A DNA stretch of 64,000 nucleotides from Phytoseiulus persimilis (GCA_037576195.1 CM075103.1:8804001-8868000); one strand, 5' to 3'. Counted from the first letter of the stretch, positions 44,112-56,866 are shown. A program made the numbers and translations. The notes: generated by a model from the sequence alone, not told the origin.

Positions 44112-45557
44112 TCAGTACAGAACGTGTATGGCTCGTCTCCTGTTCAACAGAAACGAGAATAGAATGAGTTCGATGGGGCTGGCATCATCAACGGGATAAA
44201 GGTCACCGAGTACTCTCCTCCTCGCCACCGCAATCCACAAAACTTTTCTACTGAGTTGCGATTGCAGATCCTGGTGCATTCTGATCAATAACCGCAACTT
44301 GTTCGGGACTCGGGGGTATCTTCCCAGAGCCCCGACTCTCCTGGCCGCGAGGCACGAGAGTGGCACGATTCGGTTGGCATCCAAGCCCAGCTCACCCCTA
44401 ACAGTCGCCAGCGGGCAACAAATGTAGGCGAAAAACTCCATCAGCGGGAACGTGGGGACCAAAATTGCCAGCTCGATTAGCGCTCCCAAAGATGACTGCT
44501 CACAATGCAGAAACTCATGCGGCTCCCTGAACCACAACCGGGCACCTTTGTCAAGGAGCCACTTGAGAGCAACGACGGCTGTTCGCACATCTTCCCTGAA
44601 ACTCCCGAAGTCTGCGCCGACTTGAATATATTGCTCGCTCGTTCGGGCGAAATAACGGAGGAAATAATTCATCGTTCCTCTGAAAGCTTCGTCGATATGC
44701 TCTCTCGGGATGACTGCATCGAACAGAGTTTTCATCTGCGGGCAGAGGAATGGTGCTTCCTGGAGGTACATCTTCACCTGAGACCAAGTGGGCGCCGATG
44801 CTCTATTTTGTATCAGGAATCTGAATTGTTCTCCGAAAAGGTATTTGCATTTCTCATCGAGTTTGCCGAGTCGCGAAACTTCGCGGTGGAAAGACGTCAG
44901 CTGCGAGAGTGTTTCAGTGAGACTATACATGCTCACGAAGGCGAGAGATGCGTGCTCATCTTTCGTCAACGCTACGCACTGAGCCATGAACTCAACAGGA
45001 TTATCTTCCGCAAGTGTTTCCTCCATTCGCGCAATATCTTCGAACGAGCTGAAACATTGCGGTGAGCAATGAGCACGTGTGATGCCATGCTGGTCTCGGA
45101 TCTGCTGCGACATACGAAAATACTCCAACCGCGGGCCGCTGGGGAGTTTTTTCCTCACCGCGGTGTCGGGCAACGGAGAACGATCGAACCAAGAGGCCTC
45201 CAAGAGCTCGTAGGTCGAAGCTGTCTCGTCAGGGAAGCTTTCGCAGAATTTGGCGAGGTAGACAAGCACAGCATCTTCGTGGTCGATGAGGAATTCAACG
45301 ACACTCAGCTTTGGGCGCTTTCGTGCGTGGAAAATGCTTGGAGCATTTCTTCGGTAGTATTTGCACGCCGACGTGCAGTCCCGAGATCTCTTCTCACACA
45401 GCTTCGAGGCGAAACTCAGCAACCTCTCGATGTAGAAATATTTTGACCATTCGCGCTGAGCGCAAAGAGAAGCGCTGTCTCGAGTTTTATGCAGTCTTTC
45501 TTGGAGATCATTTCCGAGTCGAGGCCTCTTCGGGGCTGGAGCTTCATCGTCAGACAT
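44112..45557 (-). CDS. Intronless SOCS-box-like family protein, member 4 (481 aa)
   Basis: The start at 45,557 (MSDDEAPAPKRPRL) aligns with the other members, and a splice acceptor (ctgtttacag, exon from 45,575) lies 18 nt upstream. The open codons beyond are therefore likely intronic. The basic NLS-like PKRPR is followed by IERLLSFASK, FPDETASTYELLEASWF, RLEYFRMSQQIRDQHGI and EFMAQCVAL. The ankyrin-like LKWLLDKGARLWFREP, EQSSLGALIELAILVPTFPL and YICCPLA come next, then the SOCS-like VPLSCLAARRV with VPNKLRLLIRMHQDL and RRRVLGDLYPVD. The tail ends in a hydrophobic NLL-type stretch (ELILFSFLLNRRRAIHVLY) instead of the acidic tail of member 3. Function is unknown; adaptor role is inferred from the C-terminus. 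Confidence 0.85.
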   Translation of the reverse strand: MSDDEAPAPKRPRLGNDLQERLHKTRDSASLCAQREWSKYFYIERLLSFASKLCEKRSRDCTSACKYYRRNAPSIFHARKRPKLSVVEFLIDHEDAVLVYLAKFCESFPDETASTYELLEASWFDRSPLPDTAVRKKLPSGPRLEYFRMSQQIRDQHGITRAHCSPQCFSSFEDIARMEETLAEDNPVEFMAQCVALTKDEHASLAFVSMYSLTETLSQLTSFHREVSRLGKLDEKCKYLFGEQFRFLIQNRASAPTWSQVKMYLQEAPFLCPQMKTLFDAVIPREHIDEAFRGTMNYFLRYFARTSEQYIQVGADFGSFREDVRTAVVALKWLLDKGARLWFREPHEFLHCEQSSLGALIELAILVPTFPLMEFFAYICCPLATVRGELGLDANRIVPLSCLAARRVGALGRYPRVPNKLRLLIRMHQDLQSQLSRKVLWIAVARRRVLGDLYPVDDASPIELILFSFLLNRRRAIHVLY

Positions 45558-45575
45558 ATGGTTCAGAAGTTTGCT

Positions 45576-47797
45576 CTGTAAACAGAGAGGCTTCGTTCTA
45601 TTCTCAGTCAGGTTCACGATCAGTTTGATGAGCGAGGAGAATCGGGGGTTCAAATGCTTGCTCGTGAATCATTATTACCTCGTTTGAGCTTCCCTGACTC
45701 CAACGAATCAGCTGAAACCATTCGCAGATAGAAACATGGAGGTGAGCTTTGGCTCGTTTTGGTTCGGAGCCGAAGACGATACGATGAGCAATTTCGGGAG
45801 CCCAAAACGGAAAAAAAGAGTTGTAATGTGCTCGCCTTTCGCTCATTATATAAGTTCTTCAATGAGAGTTGAGGCCTTCCTCTCGATCAATCAAAGTCCG
45901 CCCGAACGGGGTCTCTCTCTGCCACATCCTCATTTGGATACTCGGATGCTCACCTGTGTATCCTGTGTTGAACAGTTCTGCGGTGCAGTGTTCGAATGCT
46001 CGTCGTACAGCATGTGCCCTCTCACCCTCTTTCACTACGACCTCTCCGCGTGCACTCGAAGACAAACTTGACATTCTAGACACTAACTATTCGAATCGGA
46101 ACTTCGCTTACAGAGACGCGCGTCCGAATCAGTCAAATCACACAACCGGACAGAAGAAATGCAACAAGGAAGTCATTGACTTGCTTTGTCTCGGTCGACT
46201 TATCGTATTCCCGTGATTTCGTGCCGCGAGCCTTCCCCTCGGCTTGGATGTTTATCGGGATCGACTTCCTCTAGGGAGACCTGGAGTGTTGTGTACGGTG
46301 GAAGTACGGATGACCCAAGGCAAAACATTCTCCGGCTCCGTCACACATCAGGCACAACTCCTATAATCTCACAGTTTGAGTTCAGAGACGTTCAATCCCG
46401 GTATCAGACCCAGCCGATCACAGCGCGTACTCTCGAAACTTCGATTTTTCAGCGACTGCTCATGCAAAACAGATCCCGACTTCCGGCTGGAGTGGAAACT
46501 GGAGACCTACAGTTCAGACATTGCTCGGAAATCACCCGCCACCAATCCATGGATATAGCGATAGATTAATTAATGCATCGCTCGACAACGCCTGATGGTT
46601 TTGAGAACTGAGCATATCACTCATAAGAGGCTCATTCATTCATTCACTCATACGGATGTATGGAAGCTGTCAGAAGAAAGTCCTGATCCTATCAATAGCT
46701 CCAGCTGGGCGAGCACGTGGCAGAAAAGGCAGGAGACCTTTCTATTTCTTCCAACATCAAAGTAAGAAGTATGAATCAGAGTTCAACATGAAGTCAATAT
46801 AGATAAGGTAGCAATCAGGAGAAGGAACATGGAGCTCTGTTGTGCGGAGCGGGCAGACACAATTGATCAATGATCAGTCCGGAATGAGCTTTGTATACGA
46901 TCCTCCAGACTAGATGTTCAGGCTAGCTGTTTTCCGTTTCATTGGTTGTTGACTCGAAGCGGATGACAGCCCAGAACGGTTTGTCATTGTCGAGGATGCT
47001 CACTGCCCTTGCGTTTCCGTAGGTCCCAGGGAAACGTGAGACACTTGGAATCTAGGTTATCGGAGCCCGGAAATCATCAATGGTACTTTCCATGAACGGG
47101 ATCGACCATTGAGCTGTCTCTCCCCGGAAGTCCTCAATGATGAAACACTTTGATTGAACACACTTTTCAGACTCGTCTACTTTGACGGCAAATCTCATTT
47201 TATAGACGTCACGTCCTATATACACTGTACAAATTATACAAGAACTTTAAAAATCAAATAACAAAGGCTCAAGTACAGCGGAGCTCGTTTTCGAAGAGAG
47301 CTTCCGAGAATCTTCATGACGGTTTACATTCACCGGGGTCCGCCTCTGCGAGATACTTCGCTCCTTTGAACTGCTGCATATCTTGCAGTTCCGCCAGAGG
47401 CCTCTCACCGGGTTTGGACTGATGATTCTCAGCTGAAGGCCGCTCTGGAATGGAAGGAGTATGATGATCGCTCGGGAACGATGGCCGGATGAAATGCTGC
47501 CATCAACCGAGGCTCGATGGAGGTAACTGATTCAGTGCAGCTCACGGAATCAGAAAATGTATCGCGGAAAACCCACCTGCGGTCGTCGGTTCAACATTCT
47601 CGACCTCAGCCGTCGATTCATTCCCGTCGGCAGTTTTTAAGTTATCTTCCTCGACGTGAGCTTTGTTCGATGTTTTTTGGCGAACAAGAAGCCTCTCGTT
47701 CAACATGCGATCCTTTCTGCAATGATTTCGAAATCAATAAAAGAAATATGAAACGCCGAGCCGCGGCACCAGGCCTCGAGAAGTTGGAGCAGTGGCC
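45576..47797. other. Intergenic between family gene 4 and the kinesin gene
   Basis: Several unassigned ORFs of 60-127 codons, no domains, and no array. It probably includes the 5' flank of gene 4 and the 3'UTR of the kinesin. Confidence 0.3.
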
Positions 47798-50700
47798 TTA
47801 CATGTCGGCGTGGCGGAAGCAGAACTCTTTCAGAGCTTCATACTTCTTCTTCAATGTTTCCACCTCCTCGTTCTCAGCGCCTGAAAACTGAAAGATGTGA
47901 ACAGAGCATCATCTTCACTCTCTTCCACCGGTAACGATTCGGGACACGCTTCCGGAAAACCAAAAGACTGGACGTAGTCTCACCCCCATTGTTAGGCTTC
48001 ACATTACCCCCGGAAACACCTTGACAGCTGAGGATTTGTCTCGGATCGATACCCTGTGCTTGGAAGTACTCGAGGTACTTGTCGTTCGTGTTGACGAGTT
48101 TCCCGCGTTCCCTCCAGAGCTCCTCCAGCTTCGACTCAGCATCCTCACGGGCTGTCTTTTCCTGGTCGAGTTTCATTTTGATCACCCAGAGTTCCTCTAT
48201 ACGAGCCATAACTCCGACATCACGAGTGATCACCCTCTTCGAACTCGGTTTGGGAGTGTCCGCCAAAATGGCGTCGAGTCCCCGAACCCCGTCCGCTGCG
48301 CAAACCTGAGAGTTTCAAGATGCAAGATTGAGACCCAAGCCTGTCAAAGATTGAATGAAAGGAACACACAACACGAAGACGACGGAAGGAGACACAGAAG
48401 GCCATTAGAAAAACGGGACAGATCATACCGAGCCCGGGCTTTCCATGCAGCGCGTCACAAACGAGAACCTATTGATCGCTGGGCGCGGTGGTGTCGCCTA
48501 AAAATTTCAGAGCCTCTTGTTCACATGACGTTCAACTCGGAAACATGGTACCATGAGTCATCATGCGAACGGAAAGACCGAGCTATGACTGGAGCCTAGG
48601 AGTTGAGGTGATTTTTCGAAATTATCTCCCCATTGCAATGGATCAATCCCGGGCAGCCAGTGGAATAATTTCGAAAAAACTTCCAGGCTCTAGCTTTGAA
48701 TCGGTCGGATGAGGGAGAAAGAACATCACGTGGGTTATACCTTTCCGTCCGTGGTTTGGGTGAACTCATCGACACCAGGGTTGATCGGGATCGAAGTATC
48801 GGCATCGATCATTTCGACACTGGCCTGACTTAGCCTGCACGAAGTTTCTGCGGAGACCTGGACTCCGGAATCGACTCTGTCCGGCTGAGCCTTCAGGGGT
48901 TCCGCGTCGGTCTGTGCGCCCGCGTCCAACCGCTCAACGGCGCTGCTGGGAATTGAAGAGCGTCGAGGTTTCATTGTGCTCTCATCGATTTCATTCTCTG
49001 AAATTTCCGAGATCTCGGGATCCGTGGCAAACCCTGTCCAGGTCTCCGCGTCTTGCTTCGACACCTCGGGATTTCCTGCGAGAACACGAGAGAGGAACAG
49101 AGTCATTCTCCCATCGAAGAGAATTGATCAGGGTTTTCTGTTGGTTTGCTCGAGGGCTTCCGGGAAGAGGTAACGTATCGCCTCACCTTCAGGGCAGGAA
49201 ACTTGGATCCCGACGTCCCGCACGATTGTCGGTAAAATTTTTGGCGTGTTCTCCGACACGAGCCATGACGTCTCGGAACACCGGCCGGGGGTCGAGATCG
49301 GTTTCCTGAGGCTTTGAGGGCTGCACAAATCCGGGAGCGACGATGAGTCCTTGCACGATTTCGGGACCGTCCTGAGCGGAGTGTACCTCCCGGGAGAATC
49401 GGCGCCAATTGATACGGGCGCTGCCGCTCCCTCGCCCACAGCGTCGGAGAACCGTTGGATCTTGAAGTCGGCGTCAAGTTCTCGTCCTGCGACCTCCGGC
49501 TCCTCGCATTGACAGGCGACTTCACAGGTTTCAGGTTTCGTTTCGGATGCTGATGATGAGGGCATCGATCTGTTGCAAAGAGTCATGACCGTGTCTTCGG
49601 ATGGCGCCGGTGTGGAACAGCTGCTAGCGGCCATGAGACTTCGTTTCAGCATTCGGTTCTCGAGCTTCATACCCTGGATCTTCTGACTCGGGGTGGCCAT
49701 GCTGTTGGGGATTGAGGATTCACGAGGTCAGATACGATCGGATAGATTAGGAAGAATTTCCGCGGGGACTAATTCTGCTCAGAAGGACGTCGGTCGCTCA
49801 GAGAACTCACATCTTGAGCTTGGTTCCGAAGGGGCTGTCGTCTTCCAGCTCACTGTCTTCTTCTCTGATGAGACTGAGGGTCGGGACCGGCGTGACCGCG
49901 GCAGGCGGATCGAGCCGACTGCGTTTCGCACCCGCGGGAGTGCACGCACCGCCACAGTACAGACCTTTTTCGTTGCGCAGGAAGTCCAGTTCCTCCTTCA
50001 GCGACGCGATTTCTCTCCGGGCTTCCTGTGGGGCAAGTCATCGTGGAAGTTAGCCGGAAGTCGTCCTCAGCCGGCCCTCGAGCTGCGGAACGTCCACTGC
50101 GCATAAAAAAACTCACTTCAAGCTCATCCGTTTGAGTTAAATCAGCGGCTTCTTCTCCAAAGATTGGATCCGGTCCGGAAGAAGGTCCAGCCCCGACCTC
50201 TGGAAAGGCTTCGCAGCTCTTACGCTTCCGGGGTCTGGCGGGCGTGAAAAATCCAGAATGATCTTTGTAGGTTCCGTATTTGGCGATGAACGAATCGTCG
50301 AGAGCATTGGTCAGATTGGGATTCGCCATGGCTTTCGCAGGCGTGGCCGCTGCGGCGATTTGCCCCGGACACCAAGTTTCTCGACGACGAGTGTCCGTCC
50401 TCCTGGCAGGGATCTACAAGGAGATAGTGGATGATGAGCTTCGATGCTTGGTTTCAAGTCCAACTACAAGGAGGAGAGAATGCTCAGTCGACCGCTACTT
50501 TTTTTTGGTTTCGGATTCTATTTTTTTTTTCCCTTTCCAGCTGTTCGAGCCATCGGGGATTTTCTCGGTCCCTGAGCTCACCAAAGCGACATTGCGATCC
50601 GTCACTGTCAGGGGTAGCTCTCCTCCTATGGCCAGCTTCTGCAAGCCCTCGATCTTCTTCCTCAGTTTGTCGATCGTGTCATCTTTCTCTTTGAGCTGCT

Positions 50701-52083
50701 GCTCTTTCCCTGTTTCAACTTTCTGCAAGGCGGATCCTCGAGTCAAAAAAAAGTTTCGTGAATGGAATGGAAATTCCTGATGCAATCCTGGAGCAGCGGC
50801 GATTTGACGAATGACCAACCGAAATGAGTGCCTTCAAGGATTCGATTTCCTTGTTTCGCTTCTGGAGCAAACTGGCATCCTCGGTGAGCACTTGGTTGAT
50901 GATGGGCTTGTTTTTTATCCTCTTAGCATCCGAGCCGAACCGCAGAGTTGACAAACTCGTCTCGTAATCCGACGGGGATATATTACAGATGATAGCCGTG
51001 CGTGAATTTCCTCCGAGGGAGTTTTGCAAGATTCGCGTCAACTTCGAGTCACTGTGGAGAGGTGAACTTCGGTTACGGAGCGAGAATCTTGGAAAGACTG
51101 ATATTGGGAACGAAAATCATCAAAACCAACTAACCGGAAGTTGATGTGTTTTTCCCCGGTGGAAAGCTTCCGGATGACGATACCCAACGCGGTCAGGGAG
51201 GTATTGATGTGACACCCTTCACGGAGCCTCGTTCCTGTGGCCCCAGTCTGATTTGCTCGTTCGGACCCAGCAAGGTCAACGAGATTCAACTGGGACACTC
51301 TGATGCCGTCTTTCTTATTGGTCTCCGGATTACGATTGGAGGACTCGATTGTTATTCGAAAGATGGAGTGAGATCGGGAGGATCTCTCGTTCATGTTCGT
51401 GCAGCCGACCTGACGGTTCTTATCTCCCTCCGTCATGTACCGAAGGATCTGGTCCGAGTCCGTCGTGACCTGCTCCGTCAAGCCCGCAACCGCCATGTCC
51501 GGACCCTTGATCTGAAGATTGGCGCCAGTTGAATTGTTGAGGAGGTCCCGGACTTGTTCATTATAGATCTCCAGGTACGAGATGCGGATCAGGAATTCTC
51601 GATGCGACTCCTGTGGATCATACGGGCATTATCCTCGAGACGAAGCATCCGTAGATATCAAGACGACACTCCCATCAACCATGCGTCCCAATTTCCCGCA
51701 TGGCTCGTGTAGGAACGCTCTCGGAATCTCACTTTGTGAATTTCATCGAAGATTTGCGCGATGGCTCTCTTTATAACGCCGGGATCCTGTTCATTGCCCA
51801 TCATCGTATGAGTTTTTCCCGAAGACGTTTGGCCGTATGCGAAAACGGTTCCGTGGTAGCCAGCCATGACTGACGTGATGATGGGCTGCACCACTCGCTC
51901 GTATACATCGGCATTCGTCTTCTCCTGAGAAAGTATGTGGTCGAAAGCGAACACGTTGTGCTGGCAATCTGGCTGGGCCGCGTAAATGACCTGGTCCTGG
52001 ACGATCCACTCGTCGATGTCGCTCTCAAGTTTCGCCGGCCGGACTCTCACCGCGACAGAAATACTGTCGCTGGATGACGTCAT
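47798..52083 (-). CDS. CENPE: CENP-E-like kinesin-7, 10 exons, 988 aa
   Basis: A plus-end motor of the kinetochore/mitosis class in the known family. Exons (high to low): 52083-51733, 51610-51135, 51051-50820, 50722-50582, 50413-50117, 50025-49811, 49701-49187, 49075-48741, 48305-47984, 47880-47798. They total 2,967 nt with consistent phases and GT/AG borders. The motor holds P-loop GQTSSGKT (84-91), NERSSRSH, LVDLAGSERA and DSKLTRILQNSLGGN. After a short coiled coil (KEQQLKEKDDTIDKLRKKIE) comes RRRETWCPGQIA, matching the conserved RRVTWCLGKI element of CENP-E, which supports the subfamily. The rest is Ser/Glu-rich with small coiled coils (EARREIASLKEELDFLRNEKG, EELWRERGKLVNTNDKYLEYF) and ends KEFCFRHADM. 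Vertebrate CENP-E is over 2,000 residues, so the stalk is drastically shortened. A further exon inside the 435-bp intron 8 cannot be excluded. Confidence 0.92.
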
Positions 52084-55000
52084 CTGGAAAGGTGAGCCGG
52101 TTTTGCATTAGCAGTCAACGGTTTCCCGGGTAAGGGTTTTTCCAAGATGAGTGCGAAAGCACAGAACGGGTTGATGCTCCCAGATGCAAGAAAAACTTCG
52201 GAGAGCATGGGGACAGGCGGAGACTGATGGAGTCTCCCGCGCATTCGTAAATATCTGACACGCACAGCAGAGAAATTCCCCGGATCGGGTCGCTAGTCGG
52301 CAGTAGATTCCAATTGGGTTCGAAATCTGCCGTGGAAATCGGATTCTAGGCTCTGGAGATCTCAGAGTCATCCGCGGGAAGGAGACGTTCCCGTCTTGCC
52401 ATTCGAACGATACTGTGACGAGGGATGCCGCGAAAACCCTACAGCTGTTCGAGGGGCAGTTGAATACTCCGCAATGCCGAGAAGCAATCCCGAATCGTAG
52501 TATCGTCGAACCCAGCAAGGGTTTCATCGATACAACATGGCCTTGACCGAGCACTCCGAGGGGGAAACACCCTATGCAGTCCAACTGGACTTCGAAGATA
52601 CACTGCTCTCCTCGGGAAGCGATGCTCTGCCGAGGCCATAGCAAGCTGTCGTCCAGACCTGGCCAACGGAATGGCGGGATAACATCGCACAGACGAAACA
52701 TTCTGATTTGATACTAAGGTTAGATGGGACTGGTTTCCTCGTCTTCTGGGAAACACGGCCAGCACAAATGCATAAAGAGCACGCAAAAGCCAACGATGAT
52801 TTCAATCGGAGATCTGCTCAGACTTGGGTTCTCCAATTCAAGTCTGGATGCAGAGTCCTGGAGTTGCCCAGCCCTTCCAATGAGGCCGAACGATGGAGGA
52901 GAACTCGGGAGGGAACTCACCTCGTTCCTCGGGAAGAAGAACCTCACAGAGCCACTGTTTTAGCGCCAATGTCTTCAAAACACCGTCTCCTCGGAGGCGA
53001 AGCGCGGGTTTTTCGAAATTGATTTCGACCCATTCCTCGGTCTCCGAACAGGCCTTGAATCATTCCAAGCGATGGGCTCCGACCCGAATGTGTTCTGAAT
53101 CCTCAATGAGGAGGAAGCTGTAGTCCTTCAGCGACAGGTTTCACATCGGTTTTTCCCGACAGAATTCGAATTCAAAGAGACCATACATCAGACCGCTCAG
53201 CCGGCAAGCGGGAACGGTCCCAGGTTCTATCATCCGGAACTTCCCCCGAGAACCACCTTTCCGATTCTGATCGTGCCCCGTCCGCGGTTCCTAGCCTTCG
53301 CTCTTGGGATCACACCGTGTTCCCGGGGACCAGAGTCGTCTACTGCGCAGGAAATGCGCATCCACTCGTTGTCCTGTTGTATTTAGTGCTAGCGGTGAAG
53401 AATCCATCTGTAGTATTCAGGAACAGAGGCGGGTTTGCGATCGCCTACCAGGATTCAAAGTAGATCAGAGGAGTCATGGCGATTCCATGATATGGATCCG
53501 AGCAGTCAAATTTAGCGGGCTGCGTTCATCAACGGGACTCTCTCAGAACTTCATATCTCAATGATGAGGGATCCGGATTCCGAGGTTCAGAACGGCTGGA
53601 TAACATAGGCTCCTATAGCGAATCGGAAGCAGCAGCGAAATGCACGGCGATCAGGAGCGAGGTCTCTCCAAAATACTATCCTAACGGGGTCGCGGAGCCG
53701 CCCTCAGCAAATCAATGGGAACCCCCGAAGCTTCCATACAGGATGAAACTTCCAAAAGTCAATTTCTCCTCTGAAAGCTATGGAGAACAGTCGCCGTCTC
53801 CTACTCGAGTACCTTGAGACCACCTCGTGTGAATCGCCACTATAACTCAGGGAGGACCAGCTCAAATAATGGGGCTTTCTGAGCTTTGTGGAGGAGTTAT
53901 CAAACGGTATCTGAGCCCGCGCCCTCGAATACGATTTCCTGCCTTCCATTCCATTCTCTCCGAGATTGAAGACAGCGTCAAGAAGTTTCGGCGGAGTTAG
54001 ATGTGACTTCCCAGGTTCTCGAGCGAATGCCGAATGCCATGCGAAAACGGGTCGGAGCCTCGAACAATATCCAACAGATCGTACAATCACCGCTTCGAGA
54101 GGACCGGTTCTGACCTTTCATTTGTTTCCCCTGGAACGCTTCTTCGTAGCGTTCTGGAACGATTCCCGATGTCCACCGTAACGACAAAGTCGCCGCCTAA
54201 GTTGAAACGGTCGGTCGTCGCGCGCAGCTTAGCAGACGATGGGTTCGTGATAACAACCTGGCTGTTCTGCTCGTAGTCTGTCACATCGAGCTGAAGCTCG
54301 GCGGCTGAACGTGTTCGTCCGATCGCTTTGCGAATTTTTTTAAGCTTATTGCGGCCTCAAACGCGCACACCAGCGTATTTTAAGCTATATATTATATATA
54401 GCTTAACACCCTCAAACCTTCCGCAATGGCCGCATAAATGCTAAGATTTTGGGCTTTGCCCCACCATACCTATTCAAATCCAGTATCGTAAATTTTCTTT
54501 CAAGTGGAAATCTGGTGTAAATTTTCCTGATCAAAATTGCAATCTTTGTTGTTCGCCCAATTCGGTAAGACTGAAAATTAAAGAAGTCAGAAACAGAACC
54601 TCGACGTCGGCAAGACTCGTCAGTCAACGCTACCCCAGCTTCTTTCCAATCATTGGAAAAAATTCTACAGGAGGTAACGACGAAATTCAAACCCAGAAGA
54701 CTATCAAAATTCAGAATGTCAAGTTCTGGATGCCCCTGGGGAAAGCTACCCCAGGCCACGGCGGCTCCCTTCGACGGTGAGTTACAAGCCAGTGACAACG
54801 CTCTATAAATCAGTGCGGAACCGCGGCAACCGCGAATAGAAGTTGATTTTCTCCCCTGGCTATTGTGGACTCCGAGTGTCAGTGCTTCAGAAACTAACTG
54901 CGGAAAGAACTGTGCTTGGCTGCAGGCCTCAATCCCTGCTGGGCTCCGTTCGGTTCGATTCGTCGAGTGACGTCGTTTCGACGGCCGAGCTTTGCCCAGA

Positions 55001-55329
55001 CAAGCTGGGTCAGCGCATCGGTAAGCCGCCGATGGGACAGATCCTCGTCACTCGAGTCGGGGGCAGCGCAGCGTTGACACCGCTGGTGCGGACTGTGAAT
55101 TTTAGTGAAGAGCCGCACGGGAAAACGCACAAACTGTGATCTCAGTTCGATGACTTGGTCACGGAACACACAGTCGGGCTCGCGGCCCTTTTGCCCGAGC
55201 TTGAATGGTAGTTTACGATGGTTTCGAGGGTTGCTTGAGCCCAGAATCGAATGCTACGGATTCGACGTCATTACAGAGCTCGAGAAATGAGGTGAGCGGA
55301 AACTCTAAACCATCTATCTATCTTTGCAG
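52084..55329. other. Intergenic between kinesin and RIOK3 (divergent promoters)
   Basis: Divergent arrangement, so promoters of both genes lie here. A perfect 23-nt AT-rich palindrome (AAGCTATATATTATATATAG onwards) is at 54,382-54,404. Open frames are short and unassigned. The 5' exon(s) of RIOK3 must be within 54.8-55.3 kb but could not be fixed. Confidence 0.4.
54382..54404. repeat. Perfect AT-rich palindrome
   Basis: AAGCTATATAT-T-ATATATAGCTT, a 23-nt dyad. It is flanked within 40 bp by CCTCAAAC repeats. Confidence 0.6.
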
Positions 55330-55334
55330 ATGTG

Positions 55335-56866
55335 ATGAGTGAGGAGTTGGCGCGCGAGTTCGAGAAAGAAGAGCTCATTTCAGCATCGCTGATCCCACTC
55401 GAGAAGACTCCGAGCTTCCAGGATTCGCCCCCGAACACCGACGATGACCTAATGCTCGCCCGCATGCTTCAGGAGCAGTTTGATCGCGAAGCCAACGGAG
55501 ACGAGGCGTTGAAAATCAGCGTTGAGAACAGTGAACGCAAGCTGAAAGACGGTGATTCGATTGCCCAAGACTCGGAATCTGAGGATGAAGTCAGGGACGT
55601 TGACCGCTTCGAAACCCAACAGCGAACCAATCCTCCGATCGGTTTTCGAGGCTTCTCCCGCGACCAGGACGGCACGATCAAAACGAAGCACGACGCCGAC
55701 ATGTGCGGACGGAAGCACGCTCGCAAAGTGATGGAGTTGACATCATCCATCGCGACTGGAGACGGCGCGGGTTTTGACATGAAACTCAACAACAGTGTCT
55801 ACAATGCCCTCCGAGGTAAGCCGTGAGAGGAACGATTGACGAGTAATCGAACGATCGATAGCCCGATCCACGAAAAACGGTGGAGCCTCGAGTCGATTCT
55901 AAGCCTAGATCCGTTCCCGCAGTGCACTCGAAAATGGAGGAGCGCCGTGCATCCCGACTCCATGACAAGAGGGAGAAAGCGACATCCGAGCAGACGATGG
56001 ACCTGGCAACCCGTATCTTGATTTTCAAACTGATCGATCGAGACATCCTGGAAGAGCTCAATGGATGCATTTCGACCGGGAAGGAATCAGCGGTTTTCCA
56101 CGCCATGGGCGGAAACACCGAAGAATTGAACGTCCCGAAAGAATGCGCCATAAAAGTGTTCAAGACCACGCTGAACGAGTTCAAGAACAGGACCGAATAC
56201 ATCAAGGACGACTTCCGCTTCAAAGATCGTGCTGGAAAACTGAACCATCGGAAAACAATCCACGTCTGGGCTGAGAAAGAACTCTACAACTTGCAGAAGA
56301 TCCACCGCGCCGGCATCAACTGCCCGCAAGCCGTCATCTTGCGCAAGCACGTTCTGGTCATGACGTTCATCGGTGGAGACGGGAAACCAGCTCCGAAGTT
56401 GCGCGATGCCCATCTGAACCACGAGCAGTTGAAGGAGGCTTTGATCCAGTGCCGCAATATGCTCAAAAAACTCTACCAGACTTGCAAACTCGTCCACGCC
56501 GACTTCTCCGAGTACAACGTTCTCTGGCATCTCGGCAACGTTTGGGTGATCGACGTCTCTCAAGCGGTTGACCACCTGCACCCGAATGCGCTCGAGTTTC
56601 TCTTGCGTGACTGCACGAACATCAGCGACTTTTTCCGCAAGAGCGGCCTGGACAACGTGCCCGCACCCAAAGAGCTGTTCCAACAGGTATGCGGACTGGA
56701 GCTGCCCGGCGAAGGTGCCGAACTGCTTTCGCAAATTCGGAATTTCGTCCGCGAGGAAGATCTTCTCAAACGTGAGAACGAGCACTTTTACGACCAACGC
56801 GACAGATTCGAGGTGATGTTCGGACACTCAGGCCACCTTCTCAACGTGGCTGACGATTCTGATTAG
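55335..56866 (+). CDS. RIOK3: Serine/threonine-protein kinase RIO3
   Basis: An atypical kinase of the RIO family, linked in animals to pre-40S ribosome maturation. Exon 55330-55815 (acceptor ctttgcag, donor CGAG|gtaag) joins 55923-56866 in phase. It contains MSEELAREFEKEE, LMLARMLQEQFDRE and TKHDADMCGRKHARKVMEL, which mark RIO3 rather than RIO1/2. The kinase domain includes the glycine-loop equivalent STGKESAVFHA, the AIKVFKTTLNEFKNR lysine strand, the catalytic loop LVHADFSEYNVLW and the metal-binding VIDVSQAVDHLHPNALEFL. All key residues are present. The C-terminus is short, and with the start at 55,335 the product is 474 aa (about 519 in human). In vertebrates ADVMSEQL is preceded by about 35 residues from an upstream exon. 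Here the exon begins AT-GTG-ATG, so an upstream coding exon ending in G is possible and the true start may lie further left. Confidence 0.95.

Noticed and set aside
56087-56827. 246-codon ORF antisense to RIOK3
   Set aside because: A shadow of a strongly coding exon. The sense strand has the full RIO kinase domain.
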